Source of the DNA: Euglena gracilis | Taxonomy: Eukaryota > Euglenida > Euglenophyceae > Euglenales | Length of the DNA stretch: 64,000 nucleotides | Reading direction: 5' to 3' | Assembly: GCA_039621445.1 (NCBI GenBank) | Contig: CP154954.1 | Span: 54,866,838 to 54,930,837, forward strand | Shown: positions 1-13,037 of the stretch, piece by piece | Layout: each line of letters starts with the position of its first letter | How positions within the stretch are numbered: the stretch's first letter is position 1 | Notes under the pieces: model-generated | Told to the model about the DNA's origin: nothing | What the model saw: the letters and a program-made list of their open reading frames with translations, nothing else | The model's database searches: none | Program-made: the position numbers and the translations under genes

Positions 1-3000
1 CGATCCCCAGTATAGCTATTCCGATGTGTCGGCCGGATTAGTGCCTACGGGTGTGAAAAACATGCGGATATCAAAAAATTAGCCAGATATCGACTGTTTT
101 GGAGGGGTGGAAGACGGTCCCAAATGTCATTACTGCCTGATCCCCATACCTGAGCCTATGGGAAACCCTGATTTGGCCCTAACACTGGAAACCGATTGGT
201 GGTTCCCATTGCGATCCCCAGTATAGATATTCCGATGTGCCGGCCGGATTAGTGCCTACGGGTGTGAAAAACATGCGGATATCAAAAAATTAGCCAGATA
301 TCGACAGTTTTGGAGGGGTGGAAGACGGTCCCAAATGTCAGTACAGCCTGGTCCCCATACATGGGCCTATGAGAAACCGTGATTTGGCCCTAAAACTGGA
401 AACCGATTGGTGGTTCCCGTTGTGATCCCCAGTATATCTATTCCGATGTGCCGGCCGGATTAGTGCCTACGGGTGTGAACAACATGCGGATATCAAAAAA
501 GTTGCCAGATATCGACAGTTTTGGAGGGGTGGAAGACGGTCCCAAATGTCAGTACAGCCTGGTCCCCATACCTGGGCCTATGGGAAACCGTGATTTGGCC
601 ATAAAAACGTGAAACCGATTGGTGGTTCCCATTGCGATCCCCAGTATAGCTATTCCGATGTGCCGGCCGGATTAGTGCCTACAAATGCGAAAAACATGCG
701 GATAGCAAAAAAAAAAATCCACTTATCGACAGTTTTGGACGGTTGGAAGACGGTCCCAAATATCAGTACAGCCTGGTCCCCATACATGGGCCTGTGGGAA
801 ACCGTGATTTGGCCCTAAAACTGGAAGCCGATTGGTGGTTCCCAATGCGATTCCCGGTATAGCTATTCCGACGTGCCGGCCGGATTAGTGCCTACATGTG
901 TGAAAAACATGCGGATATCAAAGACTTAGCCAAATATCGACAGTTTTGGAGGGGTGGAAGACGGTCCCAAATATCAGTACAGCCTGGTCCCCATACATGG
1001 GCCTATGGGAAACCGTGATTTGGCCCTAAAACTGGAAACCGATTGGTGGTTCCCATTGCGATTCCCAGTATAGCTATTCAGATGTGCCGGCCGGATTAGT
1101 GCCTACGGGTGTGAAAAACATGCGGATATCAAAAAACTAGCCAGATATTGACAGTTTTGGAGGGGTGGAAGACGGTCCCAAATGTCAGTACAGCCTGGTC
1201 CCCATACCTGGGCCTATGGGAAACCGTGATTTGGCCATAAAAACGTGAAACGGATTGGTGGTTCCCATTGCGATTCCCAGTATAGCTATTCCGATGTGCC
1301 GGCCGGATTAGTGCCTAAGGGTGTGAAAAACATGCGGATATCAAAAAAATATCCACTTATCGACAGTTTTGGACGGTTGGAAGACAGTCCCAAATGTCAG
1401 TACAGCCTGGTCCCCATACATGGGCCTGTGGGAAACCGTGATTTGGCCCTAAAACTGGAAGCCGATTGGTGGTTCCCATTGCGATTCCCAGTATAGCTAT
1501 TCCGATGTGCCGGCCGGATTAGTGCCTACGGGTGTGAAAAACATGCGGATATCAAAATATTAGCCAGATATCGACAGTTTTGGAGGGGTGGAAGACGGTC
1601 CCAAATGTCAGTACAGCCTGGTCCCCATACATGGGCCTATGAGAAACCGTGATTTGGCCCTAAAACTGGAAACCGATTGGTGGTTCCCATTGCGATCCCC
1701 GGTATATCTATTCCGATGTGCCGGCCGGATTAGTGCCTACGGGTGTGAAAAACATGCGTATATCAAAAAATTAGTCAGATATCGACAGTTTTGGAGGGGT
1801 GGAAGACGGTCCCAAATGTCAGTACAGCCTGGTCCCCATACCTGAGCCTATGGGAAACCGTGATTTGGCCCTAAAACTGGAAACGGATTGGTGGTTCCCA
1901 TTGCGATCCCCGGTATAGCTATTCCGATGTGCCGGCCAGATTAGTGCCTACGGGTGTGAACAACATGCGGATATCAAAAAAGCTGCCAGATATCGACAGT
2001 TTTGGACGGTCGGAAGACGGTCCCAAATGTCAGTACAGCCTGGTCCCCATACCTGAGCCTATGGGAAACCGTGATTTGGCCCTAAAAACTGGAAACCGAT
2101 TGGGGGTCCCCATTGCGATCCCCGGTATGGCTATTCCGAGATGCCGGCCGGTTTAGTGCCTACGGATGTAAAAAACATGCGGATATCAAAAACCTATCCA
2201 CTTATCGACAGTTTTGGAGGGGTGGAAGACGGCCCCAAATGTCAGTACAGCCTGGTCCCCATACATGGGCCTATGGGAAACCGTGATTTGGCCCTAAAAC
2301 TGGAAGCCGATTGGTGGTTCCCATTGCGATTCCCAGTATAGCTATTCAGATGTGCCGGCCGGATTAGTGCCCACGGGTGTGAAAAACATGCGGATATCAA
2401 AAAACTAGCCAGATACTGACAGTTTTGGAGGGGTGGAAGACGGTCCCAAATGTCAGTACAGCCTGGTCCCCATACCTGGGCCTATGGGAAACCGTGATTT
2501 GGCCATAAAAACGTGAAACCGATTGGTGGTTCCCATTGCGATCCCCAGTATAGCTATTCCGATGTGCCGGCCGGATTAGTGCCTACGGGTGTGAAAAACA
2601 TGCGGATATCAAAAAAATATCCACTTATCGACAGTTTTGGACGGTTGGAAGACGGTCCCAAATGTCAGTACAGCCTGGTCCCCATACATGGGCCTGTGGG
2701 AAACCGTGATTTGGCCCTAAAACTGGAAGCCGATTGGTGGTTCCCAATGCGATTCCCGGTATAGCTATTCCGATGTGCCGGCCGGATTAGTGCCTACATG
2801 TGTGAAAAACATGCGGATATCAAAAACTTAGCCAGATATCGACATTTTTGGAGGGGTGTAAGACGGTCCCAAATATCAGTACAGCCTGGTCCCCATACAT
2901 GGGCCGATGGGAAACCGTTATTTGGCCCTAAAACTGGAAACCGAGTGGTGGTTCCCATTGCGATCCCCAGTATAGCTATTCCGATGTGCCGGCCGGATTA

Positions 3001-6000
3001 GTGCCTACGGGTGTGAAAAACATGCGGGTATCAAAATATTCGCCAGATATCGACAGTTTTGGAGGGGTGGAAGACGGTCCCAAATGTCAGTACAGCCTGG
3101 TCCCCATACATGGGCCTATGAGAAACCGTGATTTGGCCCTAAAACTGGAAACCGATTGGTGGTTCCCGTTGCGATCCCCGGTATAGCTATTCCGATGTGC
3201 CGGCCGGATTAGTGCCTACGGGTGTGAACAACATGCGGATATCAAAAAAGCTGCCAGATATCGACAGTTTTGGAGGGGTGGAAGACGGTCCCAAATGTCA
3301 GTACAGCCTGGTCCCCATACCTGAGCCTATGGGAAACCGTGATTTGGCCCTAAAACTGGAAACCGATTGGTGGTTCCCGTTGCGATCCCCGGTATAGCTA
3401 TTCCGATGTGCCGGCCGGATTAGTGCCTACGGGTGTGAAAAACATGCGTATATAAAAAAATTAGTCAGATATCGACAGTTTTGGAGGGGTGGAAGACGGT
3501 CCCAAATGTCAGTACAGCCTGGTCCCCATACCTGAGCCTATGGGAAACCGTGATTTGGCCCTAAAACTGGAAACCGATTGGTGGTTCCCATTGCGGTCCC
3601 CGGTATAGCTATTCCGATGTGCCGGCCGGATTAGTGCCTACGGGTGTGAACAACATGCGGATATCAAAAAAGCTGCCAGATATCGACAGTTTTGGAGGGG
3701 TGGAAGACGGTCCCAAATGTCAGTACAGCCTGGTCCCCATCCCTGGGCCTATGGGAAACCGTGATTTGGCCCTAAAACTGGAAACCGATTGGTGGTTCCC
3801 ATTGCGATCCCCAGTATAGCTATTCCGATGTGCCGGCCGGATTAGTGCCTACGGGTGTGAAAAACATGCGGATATCAAAAAATTAGCCAGATATCGACTG
3901 TTTTGGAGGGGTGGAAGACGGTCCCAAATGTCAGTACTGCCTGATCCCCATACCTGAGCCTATGGGAAACCCTGATTTGGCCCTAAAACTGGAAACCGAT
4001 TGGTGGTTCCCATTGCGATCCCCGGTATAGCTATTCCGATGTGCCGGCCGGATTAGTGCCTACGGGTGTGAAAAACATGCGGATATCAAAAAATTAGCCA
4101 GATATCGACAGTTTTGGAGGGGTGGAAGACGGTCCCAAATGTCAGTACAGCCTGGTCCCCATACATGGGCCTATGAGAAACCGTGATTTCGGCCTAAAAC
4201 TGGAAACCGATTGGTGGTTCCCATTGCGATCCCCAGTATAGCTATTCCGATGTGCCGGCCGGATTAGTGCCTACGGGTGTGAAAAACATGCGGATATCAA
4301 AAAATTAGCCAGATATCGACAGTTTTGGAGGGGTGGAAGACGGTCCCAAATGTCAGTACAGCCTGGTCCCCATACATGGGCCTATGAGAAACCGTGATTT
4401 GGCCTAAAACTGGAAACCGATTGGTGGTTCCCATTGCGATCCCCAGTATAGATATTCCGATGTGCCGGCCGGATTAGTGCCTACGGGTGTGAAAAACATG
4501 CGTATATCAAAAAATTAGTCAGATATCGACAGTTTTGGAGGGGTGGAAGACGGTCCCAAATGTCAGTACAGCCTGGTCCCCATACCTGAGCCTATGGGAA
4601 ACCGTGATTTGGCCCTAAAACTGGAAACCGATTGGTGGTTCCCATTGCGATCCCCTGTATAGCTATTCCGATGTGCCGGCCGGATTAGTGCCTACGGGTG
4701 TGAACAACATGCGGATATCAAAAAAGCTGCCAGATATCGACAGTTTTGGAGGGGTGGAAGACGGTCCCAAATGTCAGTACAGCCTGGTCCCCATCCCTGG
4801 GCCCATGGGAAACCGTGATTTGGCCCTAAAACTGGAAACCGATTGGTGGTTCCCATTGCGATCCCCAGTATAGCTATTCCGATGTGCCGGCCGGATTAGT
4901 GCCTACGGGTGTGAAAAACATGCGGATATCAAAAAATTAGCCAGATATCGACTGTTTTGGAGGGGTGGAAGACGGTCCCAAATGTCAGTACTGCCTGATC
5001 CCCATACCTGAGCCTATGGGAAACCCTGATTTGGCCTTAAAACTGGAAACCGATTGGTGGTTCCCATTGCGATCCCCGGTATAGCTATTCCGATGTGCCG
5101 GCCGGATTAGTGCCTACGGGTGTGAAAAACATGCGGATATCACAAAATTTGCCAGATATCGAAAGTTTTGGAGGGGTGGAAGACGGTCCCAAATGTCAGT
5201 ACAGCCTGGTCCCCGTACCTGGGCCTATGGGAAACCGTGATTTGGCCCTAAAACTGGAAACCGATTGGTGGTTCCCATTGCGATCCCCTGTATAGCTATT
5301 CCGATGTGCCGGCCGGATTAGTGCCTACGGGTGTGAACAACATGCGGATATCAAAAAAGCTGCCAGATATCGACAGTTTTGGAGGGGTGGAAGACGGTCC
5401 CAAATGTCAGTACAGCCTGGTCCCCATCCCTGGGCCTATGGGAAACCGTGATTTGGCCCTAAAACTGGAAACCGATTGGTGGTTCCCATTGCGATCCCCA
5501 GTATAGCTATTCCGATGTGCCGGCCGGATTAGTGCCTACGGGTGTGAAAAACATGCGGATATCAAAAAATTAGCCAGATATCGACTGTTTTGGAGGGGTG
5601 GAAGACGGTCCCAAATGTCAGTACTGCCTGATCCCCATACCTGAGCCTATGGGAAACCCTGATTTGGCCCTAAAACTGGAAACCGATTGGTGGTTCCCAT
5701 TGCGATCCCCGGTATAGCTATTCCGATGTGCCGGCCGGATTAGTGCCTACGGGTGTGAAAAACATGCGGATATCACAAAATTTGCCAGATATCGAAAGTT
5801 TTGGAGGGGTGGAAGACGGTCCCAAATGTCAGTACAGCCTGGTCCCCATCCCTGGGCCTATGGGAAACCGTGTTTTGGCCCTAACACTGGAAACCGATTG
5901 GTGGTTCCCATTGCGATCCCCAGTATAGATATTCCGATGTGCCGGCCGGATTAGTGCCTACGGGTGTGAAAAACATACGGATATCAAAAAATTAGCCAGA

Positions 6001-9000
6001 TATCGACAGTTTTGGAGGGGTGGAAGACGGTCCCAAATGTCAGTACAGCCTGGTCCCCATCCCTGGGCCTATGGGAAACCGTGTTTTGGCCCTAACACTG
6101 GAAACCGATTGGTGGTTCCCATTGCGATCCCCAGTATAGATATTCCGATGTGCCGGCCGGATTAGTGCCTACGGGTGTGAAAAACATGCGGATATCAAAA
6201 AATTAGCCAGATATCGACAGTTTTGGAGGGGTGGAAGACGGTCCCAAATGTCAGTACAGCCTGGTCTCCATACCTGAGCCTATGGGAAACCGTGATTTGG
6301 CCCTAAAACTGGAAACCGATTGGTGGTTCCCATTGCCATCCCCGGTATAGCTATTCCGATGTGCCGGCCGGATTAGTGCCTACGGGTGTAAACAAAATGC
6401 GGATATCAAAAAAGTTGCCAGATATCGACAGTTTTGGAGGGGTGGAAGACGGTCCCAAATGTCAGTACAGCCTGGTCCCCATCCCTGGGCCTATGGGAAA
6501 CCGTGATTTGGCCCTAAAACTGGAAACCGACTGGTGGTTCCCATTGCGATCCCCGGTATAGCTCTTTCGATGTGCCGGCCGGATTAGTGCCTGGGGGTGT
6601 GAAAAACATGCGTATATCAAAACGTTAGTCAGATATCGACAGTTTTGGAGGGGTGGAAGACGGTCCCAAATGTCAGTACAGCCTGGTCCCCATCCCTGGG
6701 CCTATGGGAAACTGTGATTTGGCCCTAAAACTGGAAACCGATTGGTGGTTCCCATTGCGGTCCCCGGTATAGCTATTCCGATGTGCCGGCCAGATTAGTG
6801 CCTACGGGTGTGAAAAATGTGCGGATATCAAAAAATCTGCCGGATATCGACTGTTTTGGAGGGGTGGAAGACGGTCCCAAATGTCAGTACAGCCTGGTCC
6901 CCATACCTGAGCCTATGGGAAACCGTGATTTGGCCCTAAAACTGGAAACCGATTGGTGGTTCCCATTGCGATACCCGGTATAGCTATTCCGATGTGCCGG
7001 CCGGATTGGTGCCTACGGGTGTGAACAACATGCGAATATCAAACAATTTGACAGATATCGACAGTTTTGGAGGGGTGGAAGACGGTCCCAAATGTCGGTA
7101 CAGCCTGGTCCCCATCCCCGGGCCTATGGGAAACCGTGATTTGGCCCTAAAACTGGAAACCGATTGGCGGTTCCCATTGCGATCCCCGGTATAGCTATTC
7201 CGATGTGCCGGCCGGATTTGTGCCTACGGGTGTGAAAAACATGCGGATATCAAAAAATTAGTCAGATATCGACAGTTTTGTAGGGGTGGAAGACGGTCCC
7301 AAATGTCAGTACAGCCTGGTCCCCATACCTGAGCCTATGGGAAACCGTGATTTGGCCCTAAAACTGGAAACCGATTGGTGGTTCCCATTGCGATCCCCGG
7401 TATAGGTATTCCGATGTGCCGGCCGGATTAGTGCCTACCGGTGTGAAAAACATGCGTATATCAAAACATTAGTCAGATATCGACAGTTTTGGAGGGGTGG
7501 AAGACGGTCCCAAATGTCAGTACAGCCTGGTCCCCATACCTGAGCCTATGGGAAACCGTGATTTGGCCCTAAAACTGGAAACCGATTGGTGGTTCCCATT
7601 GCGATCCCCGGTATAGCTATTCCAATGTGCCGGCCGGATTAGTGCCCACGGGTGTGAAAAACATGCGGATATCAAAAACTTAGCCAGTTATCGACAGTTT
7701 TGGAGGGGTGGAAGACAGTCCCAATTGTCAGTACAGCCTGGTCCCATCCCTGGCCTATGGGAAACCGTGATTTGGCCCTAAAACTGGAAACCGATTGGTG
7801 GTTCCCATTGTGATCCCCAGTATAGCTATTCCAATGTGCGGGCCGGATTACTGCTTACGGGTGTGAAAAACATGCGGATATCAAAAAGTTAGCCAGATAT
7901 CGACAGTTTTGGAGGGGTGGAAGACGGTCCCAAATGTCAGTACAGGCTGGTCCCCAATACATTGGCCTATGGGAAACCGTGATTTGGCCCTAAAACTGGA
8001 AACCGATTGGTGGTTCCCATTGCGATCCCCGGTATAGCTATTCCGATGTGCCGGCCGGATTAGTGCCTACGAGTGTGAAAAACACGCGGAAAAAAAAATT
8101 AGCCAGATATCGACAGTTTTGGAGGGGTGGAAGACGGCCCCAATTGTCAGTACAGCCTGGTCCCCATACCTGGGCGTATTGGAAACCGTGATGTGGCCCT
8201 AAAACTGGAAACCGATAGGTGGTTCCCATTGCGATCCCCGGTGTAGCTATTCCGGTGTGCCGGCCGGAAGATTGCCTACAGGTGTGAAAAACATGCGGAT
8301 ATCAAAAACACTAGCCAGATATAGACAGTTTTAGAGGGGTGGAAGCCGGCCCCAAATGTCTGTACAGCCTGGTCCCCATACCTAGGCCTATGGGAAACCG
8401 TGATTTGGTCCTAAAACTGGAAACCGATTGGTGGTTCCCATTGCGATCCCCGGTATAGCTTTTCCGACGTGCCGGCCGGATTAGTGCCTACATGTGTGAA
8501 AAACATGCAAATCTCAAAAAACTCGCCAGATATCGACAGGTTTGGAGGGGTGGAAGACGGCCCCAAATGTCAGTACAGCCTGGTCCCCATACCCGGGCCT
8601 ATGGGAAACCGTGATTTGGCCCTAAAACTGGAAACTTATTGGTGGTTCCCATTGCGATCCCCGGCATCGCTATTCCGATGTGCCGGCTGGATTAGTGCCT
8701 ACAGGTGTGAAAAACATGCAGATATCAAAAACACTAGCCAGATGTCGACAGTTTTGGAGGGGTGGAAGCCGGCCCCAAATGTCAGTACAGCCTGGTACCC
8801 ATACCTCGGCCTATGGGAAACCATGATTTGGCCCTAAAACTGGAAACCGATTGGTGGTTCCCATTGCGATCCCCGGTATAGCTATTCCGATGTGCCGGCC
8901 GTATTACGGCCTACGGGTGTGATGAACATGCGGATGTCAAAAAATTAGCCAGATATCGACAGTTTTGGAGGGGTGGAAGACGGCCCCAAATGTGAGTACA

Positions 9001-9730
9001 GCCAAGTCCCCATACCTGGGCATATGGGAAACCATGATTTGTCCCTAAAACTGGAAACCGATTGGTGGTTCCCATTGGGATCCCCGGTATAGCTATTCCG
9101 ATGTGCCGGTTGGATTAGTGCCTACGGGTGTGAAAAACATGCGGATATTCAAAAAAACTAGCCAGATATAGACAGTTTTGGCTGGGTGGAAGACGTCCAC
9201 AAATGTCAGTACAGCCTGGACCCCACACCTGGGCCTATGGGAAACCGTGATTTGGCCCTAAAACTGGAAACCGATTGGTGGTTCCCATTGCGATACCCGG
9301 TATAGCTGTTCCGATGTGCCGGCCGGATTAGTGCCTCGGGTGAAAAAAAGATGCGGATATCGAAAAACTAGCCAGATATAGACATTTTTGGAGGGGTGGA
9401 AGACGGCCCCAAATGTCAGTACAGCCTGGTCCCCATATCTTGCCCCATGGGAAACCGTGATTTGGCACTAAAACTGAAAACCGATTGGTGGTTCCCATTG
9501 CGATCCCCGGTATAGTTATTCCCTGTGGCGGCCGGATTAGTGCCTACGGGCGTGAAAAACATGCGGATATCAAAAAAATAGCCAGATATAGACAGTTTTG
9601 GAGGGGTGGAAGACGGCCCCAAATGTCAGTACAGCCTGGTCCTCATACCTGGGCCCATGGGAAACCGTGATTGGGCCCTAAAACTGGAAACCGATTGGTG
9701 GTTCCCACTGCGATCCCTGGTATAGCTATT
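1..9730. repeat. 211-bp satellite array, about 46 tandem monomers
   Basis: The block recurs every 211 bases from the first base to about 9730, with anchors such as ccgatgtgccggccggatta and ggaagacggtcccaaatgtc in each copy. The array is cut by the left window edge, so its true length is unknown. Copies between about 2.9 and 7.2 kb are the most alike. From about 7.6 kb to the right end they carry more substitutions and small indels, as expected at an array margin. The last monomer stops after gctatt, two bases before the LTR of the giant retrotransposon. Each monomer can be read as a 66-codon frame, but the frame is often broken and I do not regard it as coding. Confidence 0.97.
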
Positions 9731-9732
9731 AG

Positions 9733-10046
9733 TGTACGTCTGATTCCCAATTCCCCTTTCCCAATACCCAAAAATTTTCGCTTTCGCCTTGGCGCACCTA
9801 CTTGGGAACTTAAAATCAGAGAAACGGAAAACCCCTCTTCCCCAAACTTCCCAAGAAGCAAAGCACAGAGCAATGCAGGGAGGACGGACTGGATATACAA
9901 GTCCGGTCCGGAGAAAAGGAAGGGAAAAGAGTAAAACAGAATACCACCTGTGGAGAGAGAAGGGGCACCCATTAGGAGATCCTAATATGATCTGCTTTGA
10001 TCCTAACTTACTTAACGGAAGTGGACAGAAGCATACGCCTGGTACA
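9733..10046 (-). repeat. 3' LTR of the giant element
   Basis: About 314 bp, matching 32780-33092 base for base except for roughly 18 differences that I counted by eye (about 6 percent). On the plus strand it begins tgtacgtctgattcccaa and ends cgcctggtaca, so the ends form a TGTAC/GTACA inverted pair. It abuts the satellite directly. Confidence 0.92.
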
Positions 10047-10058
10047 CATCCCCTTCCC
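10047..10058 (-). other. Polypurine tract of the giant element
   Basis: On the minus strand gggaaggggatg lies directly before the 3' LTR start TGTACC. This is where second-strand synthesis is primed in LTR retrotransposons. It fixes the element's orientation together with the primer-binding site at the other end. Confidence 0.8.
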
Positions 10059-10853
10059 AGGGCCATGCCCGATTTCCGCTTTGGACCAGGCATTCTGGCC
10101 ACAGGGACTTCGGACACAGACCTGGTCTGTGGGAGGTGCACCCTGGCCCTTTCTGTCGCACACGGGCCCACTCAAAGGGGGGGGAAAGGACGGGAACCCA
10201 AAAAGCCCAAAAACGCGCAAAATGGTTTCACCTACTTTGCGGTGGCTTATGGGTATATAGTATATTATAGCCCACTGGGGAAAAGGGGCTGGCAGGTTTC
10301 CTTGCCAAGCAAACCCATCCACACAGTTTGCCTGTGCCAAAGGCACTTGGGGTTGGGACCATTGACATTCCAGGAAAACCCATGGGGAGGGTGTGGAAGG
10401 AGGTGGCCTCTGACCAGTCAAACCTGGGCAGGGCGCATGGCCAGTCAAATCTGACCACGCAAAAGGAAAAACCTACTCTACACAACCAACTGCCGCCGAC
10501 AGCATTCTCCCACGGAGGGAAAGTAGAGAGGAGTGGGGGGTTGGATTAGGCCAGAACAGTTGTGCTGTCTGGCAGCCTTACGGCCTCAAACGGCCAAAAA
10601 GAAAAAAGGAAAGGAAAAGAGGCCGTCGGCCCTGTGCGCTGCGTGTCGAACGCCCGCGAGAGGGAAGAGGGCAGAGGGGTGTGCATGCATGCGCACGGAA
10701 ACCTGCACATGGCATCATCCTGGTTAGGACTTACTAGCGGCGAATACCGCAAATGGTCTTCGAAGGGGGTGTTCGGGCGAATACCCAAACAAGGTATCAG
10801 GCGAATACCTGACGAGGGTTCTGAAAGGCGCCGCATTGTCGTTTACAGACACC
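10059..10853 (-). other. 3' untranslated part of the giant element
   Basis: This stretch lies between the end of the Cys-rich accessory ORF and the polypurine tract. Open frames on both strands here overlap each other and show no recognisable domain. Three copies of gcgaatacc occur near 10740-10810. I see no gene in it. Confidence 0.5.
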
Positions 10854-12019
10854 TCACCTGCCTTTATCGGCTGGGCGTTCGCGCACCCCATGCCAGTAGT
10901 CGTGTTGAGGGTCCCCTAATGGGTCCTCAACCAACTCCAGTTGGCGTGGGGAACGCTTCGGAGCTGATTCACTCCGGATGATGTTTTGATCCGGATCGTT
11001 GATATCAAAGGATGGGGTCTCCCAGTCCTTGATCCAACTGTCCGGCAGCTTCTCCCTGGTACGGTCAGCATGATGCTGAAGGTACCGTTGGAGCTGCTCC
11101 CAGAATATTCTGGGCAGCATCACCGGCCAGATGATGTAATTCATCCGGGGGTGATTCGCAGGCACCTGCGGGGGCATCCCCGGGGTCTGCTTGAAGTTGA
11201 CGACATACGTCCACCTCGCTGTCCGAGCTCTTGCGGTATGGGGCCGTAATACAGCCGCCAACCACCCTCTGAAGTCCACCAAATCGGGTTCTTTTTCGGA
11301 GGCCACAGTGGCAAGGCGTATCCGCCGTGCTGGCGCTTGGAGAACAACGGGTAAACCTGTGTCTCCCAGTCGTCTTCAGTCCGGAGGTAAGGGATTCTAA
11401 CCTTGGCGTGTTCCTCGACGGCGAGGCGCATTGCCCCAGCGTCGATCTGTAACTCACGGGCCATTCCAGTGTGCGGTAGCCTTCTAACTTCCGGAAGTCA
11501 AAGTGCTTCAGGCGTCCGTCCACCTGTTTGTACTCCTCTTTTCACTTCTCCAACGTTTCCAGGTGTTGGGGAACGATGGTGGTGACTGCTCCATCAGCAG
11601 TTTGTACAAACTTGCCACCCATACAGTTGATGCACAAGGCAGGGACATCCCTGTCGTGAGCATCCTCACTGTAGGAGTAGTTCAAGCTGTGCTTCCACGC
11701 GTTCAGGCACTCGCCACATACGAGCGCCAGACAGTTCGGCACATATGCCCTGTGATGGAACGTCGTGGATTGCACCTGCCGCTTGCACACATGCACAAAC
11801 GGTTGGTTGTGCCGCACATGGCGGCACACGGTGCACGTCCAGGCAAACGACGTGCCGTGCAGGAAATCCAACACGCAGTTCTCACCAAAGTACTGTGCCA
11901 GTACTCGGGTGAGCGCACGTTCCAAAATGTCCGGGTATGTTCCGGGACATAGTGGAAAGGTTCTCCTCGGACGAAGAGGGGCTGAAACTATCGATTCAGT
12001 GACCCTTTCTGGTACCTAA
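10854..12019 (-). pseudogene. Cys-rich accessory protein of the giant element, broken by frameshifts
   Basis: This is the last coding block before the 3' LTR. The N-terminal part (12019-11542) carries CTVC, then VHVC, then CGEC followed by LNAW, then CINC, a spacing that suggests bound zinc. The middle part (about 11541-11141) contains RIPYLRTEDDWETQ and VYPLF. The C-terminal part (11306-10854) contains the run GMPPQVPANHPR and then a Trp-rich stretch. At least two frameshifts and one stop separate these parts, so this copy is not intact. The same motifs in the same order occur on the plus strand at 33200-34790, which makes the block a conserved protein rather than chance ORFs. Position after integrase is where env-like or accessory genes sit in some LTR elements, but I see no signal peptide or membrane segment. 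The family is unknown to me. Confidence 0.7.
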
Positions 12020-13037
12020 TAGCAGCCAGCTTCCTCGTCCTTTCTTCCACGGTGCCTAGGCTTGGTCAGGATGTCCTGGGTCCAGAGCTGGGCATCCGCA
12101 GACTCAGGGGGTGAAGCAGGTTCATCCTGCTCCTCATCCGTCGATCCGGCGGAAGATTGGGCCTGTAGGCCACGAGCCTTACCATTCGGTTTGCTCTGGC
12201 CGTAGCCGGACGAAGCAACGGCCGAATAGTCGTGCATTGCCGTAGGGCCTTTCGGCTGTCCGCCAGCCTGACTTCCAGCTCCACCTTTCGGTGGTGGTTT
12301 CCCATCACTGCCTTTGGCAGGGGGCTTACAGGGTGCAGCACCCGGTTTGCCTCCTTTCGGCTGCGCAGTCCCGGAATCAGGAGGCGATGCCCGCGGCTAC
12401 CCCTGGTATCAGGAGTAGGTTTCGCTGGAGTAGACGGTTGCCGTCTGGGAGAAGCAGGCATATTGACCGCTGAGTCGCGCATGACGCTCCGAGGGGTCGG
12501 CACTCGTTCCTGGGGTTGTTCAGCCGCCCTGCGCCGAGCAGGGTCATCCTGCCCGACGGGGCGTGGTACTGTGGTCGTCAGCGGAATCGGTGCTTCCACA
12601 GGCGCTGACACTCCCAGAAACTCTGTCATTGTCCTCGGGACGGCAGGGACCCTGCGCGGTGTCGGTGGTCGTGGGGGTATCTCCTCCACTTCCATTTTCG
12701 GTCTAGGAGCTTGATCCTCCACAAGCGCTGGTGCAGGTGCTACGGGAGGTTGAACCTCCGTTGTAGCCGGTGCGACAGATGTCTCTGTCGGCAGGGGTTC
12801 ATCCCCTAACGGTGGTTGCACTTCCGCCGGAGATGGGGGTGCAGGGACACCGACATCCGGCGTCTCCACGACCTCAGCGGCGGAGGTTGATGCTACGCCG
12901 CCACCTCGTGGCGTTAGTGCAGCAGCCACCTCAGTAATGCCGGTTAATACGGCGCCGAGCACACGGCCGCCTAATGACGTGCGTGCTGTGGGGCTGGCGG
13001 GTTCCTCGAGGACATCCTCGACGACCATACCAGTCAC
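12016..13037 (-). CDS. Proline-rich accessory ORF of the giant element (C-terminal part)
   Basis: An open frame of 323 codons starts four bases inside the end of the upstream ORF (13037 against stop 13034), an overlap typical of tightly packed element ORFs or of a frameshift within one long protein. It is rich in Pro, Ala, Val and Arg, with repeated PPxP and PRR patterns and no globular domain I recognise. Near 12.3 kb the better coding frame changes: the frame ending at 12016 carries a Gly/Lys/Pro-rich stretch, then a Ser/Asp/Glu-rich tail (STDEEQDEPASPPES) and a basic end before a TAG. I read this as one disordered protein with a single-base slip. Function unknown. Confidence 0.5.

Noticed and set aside
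1-9700. Repeated 66-codon open frames starting MPAGLVPTG
   Set aside because: They follow the satellite monomer and are often broken by stops; the pattern is explained by tandem repetition, not by protein selection.
1-9730. CRISPR array
   Set aside because: The 211-bp units are continuous, without short repeats and unique spacers.
9789-10454. 221-codon plus-strand frame across the left LTR
   Set aside because: It crosses LTR and polypurine tract and has no domain.
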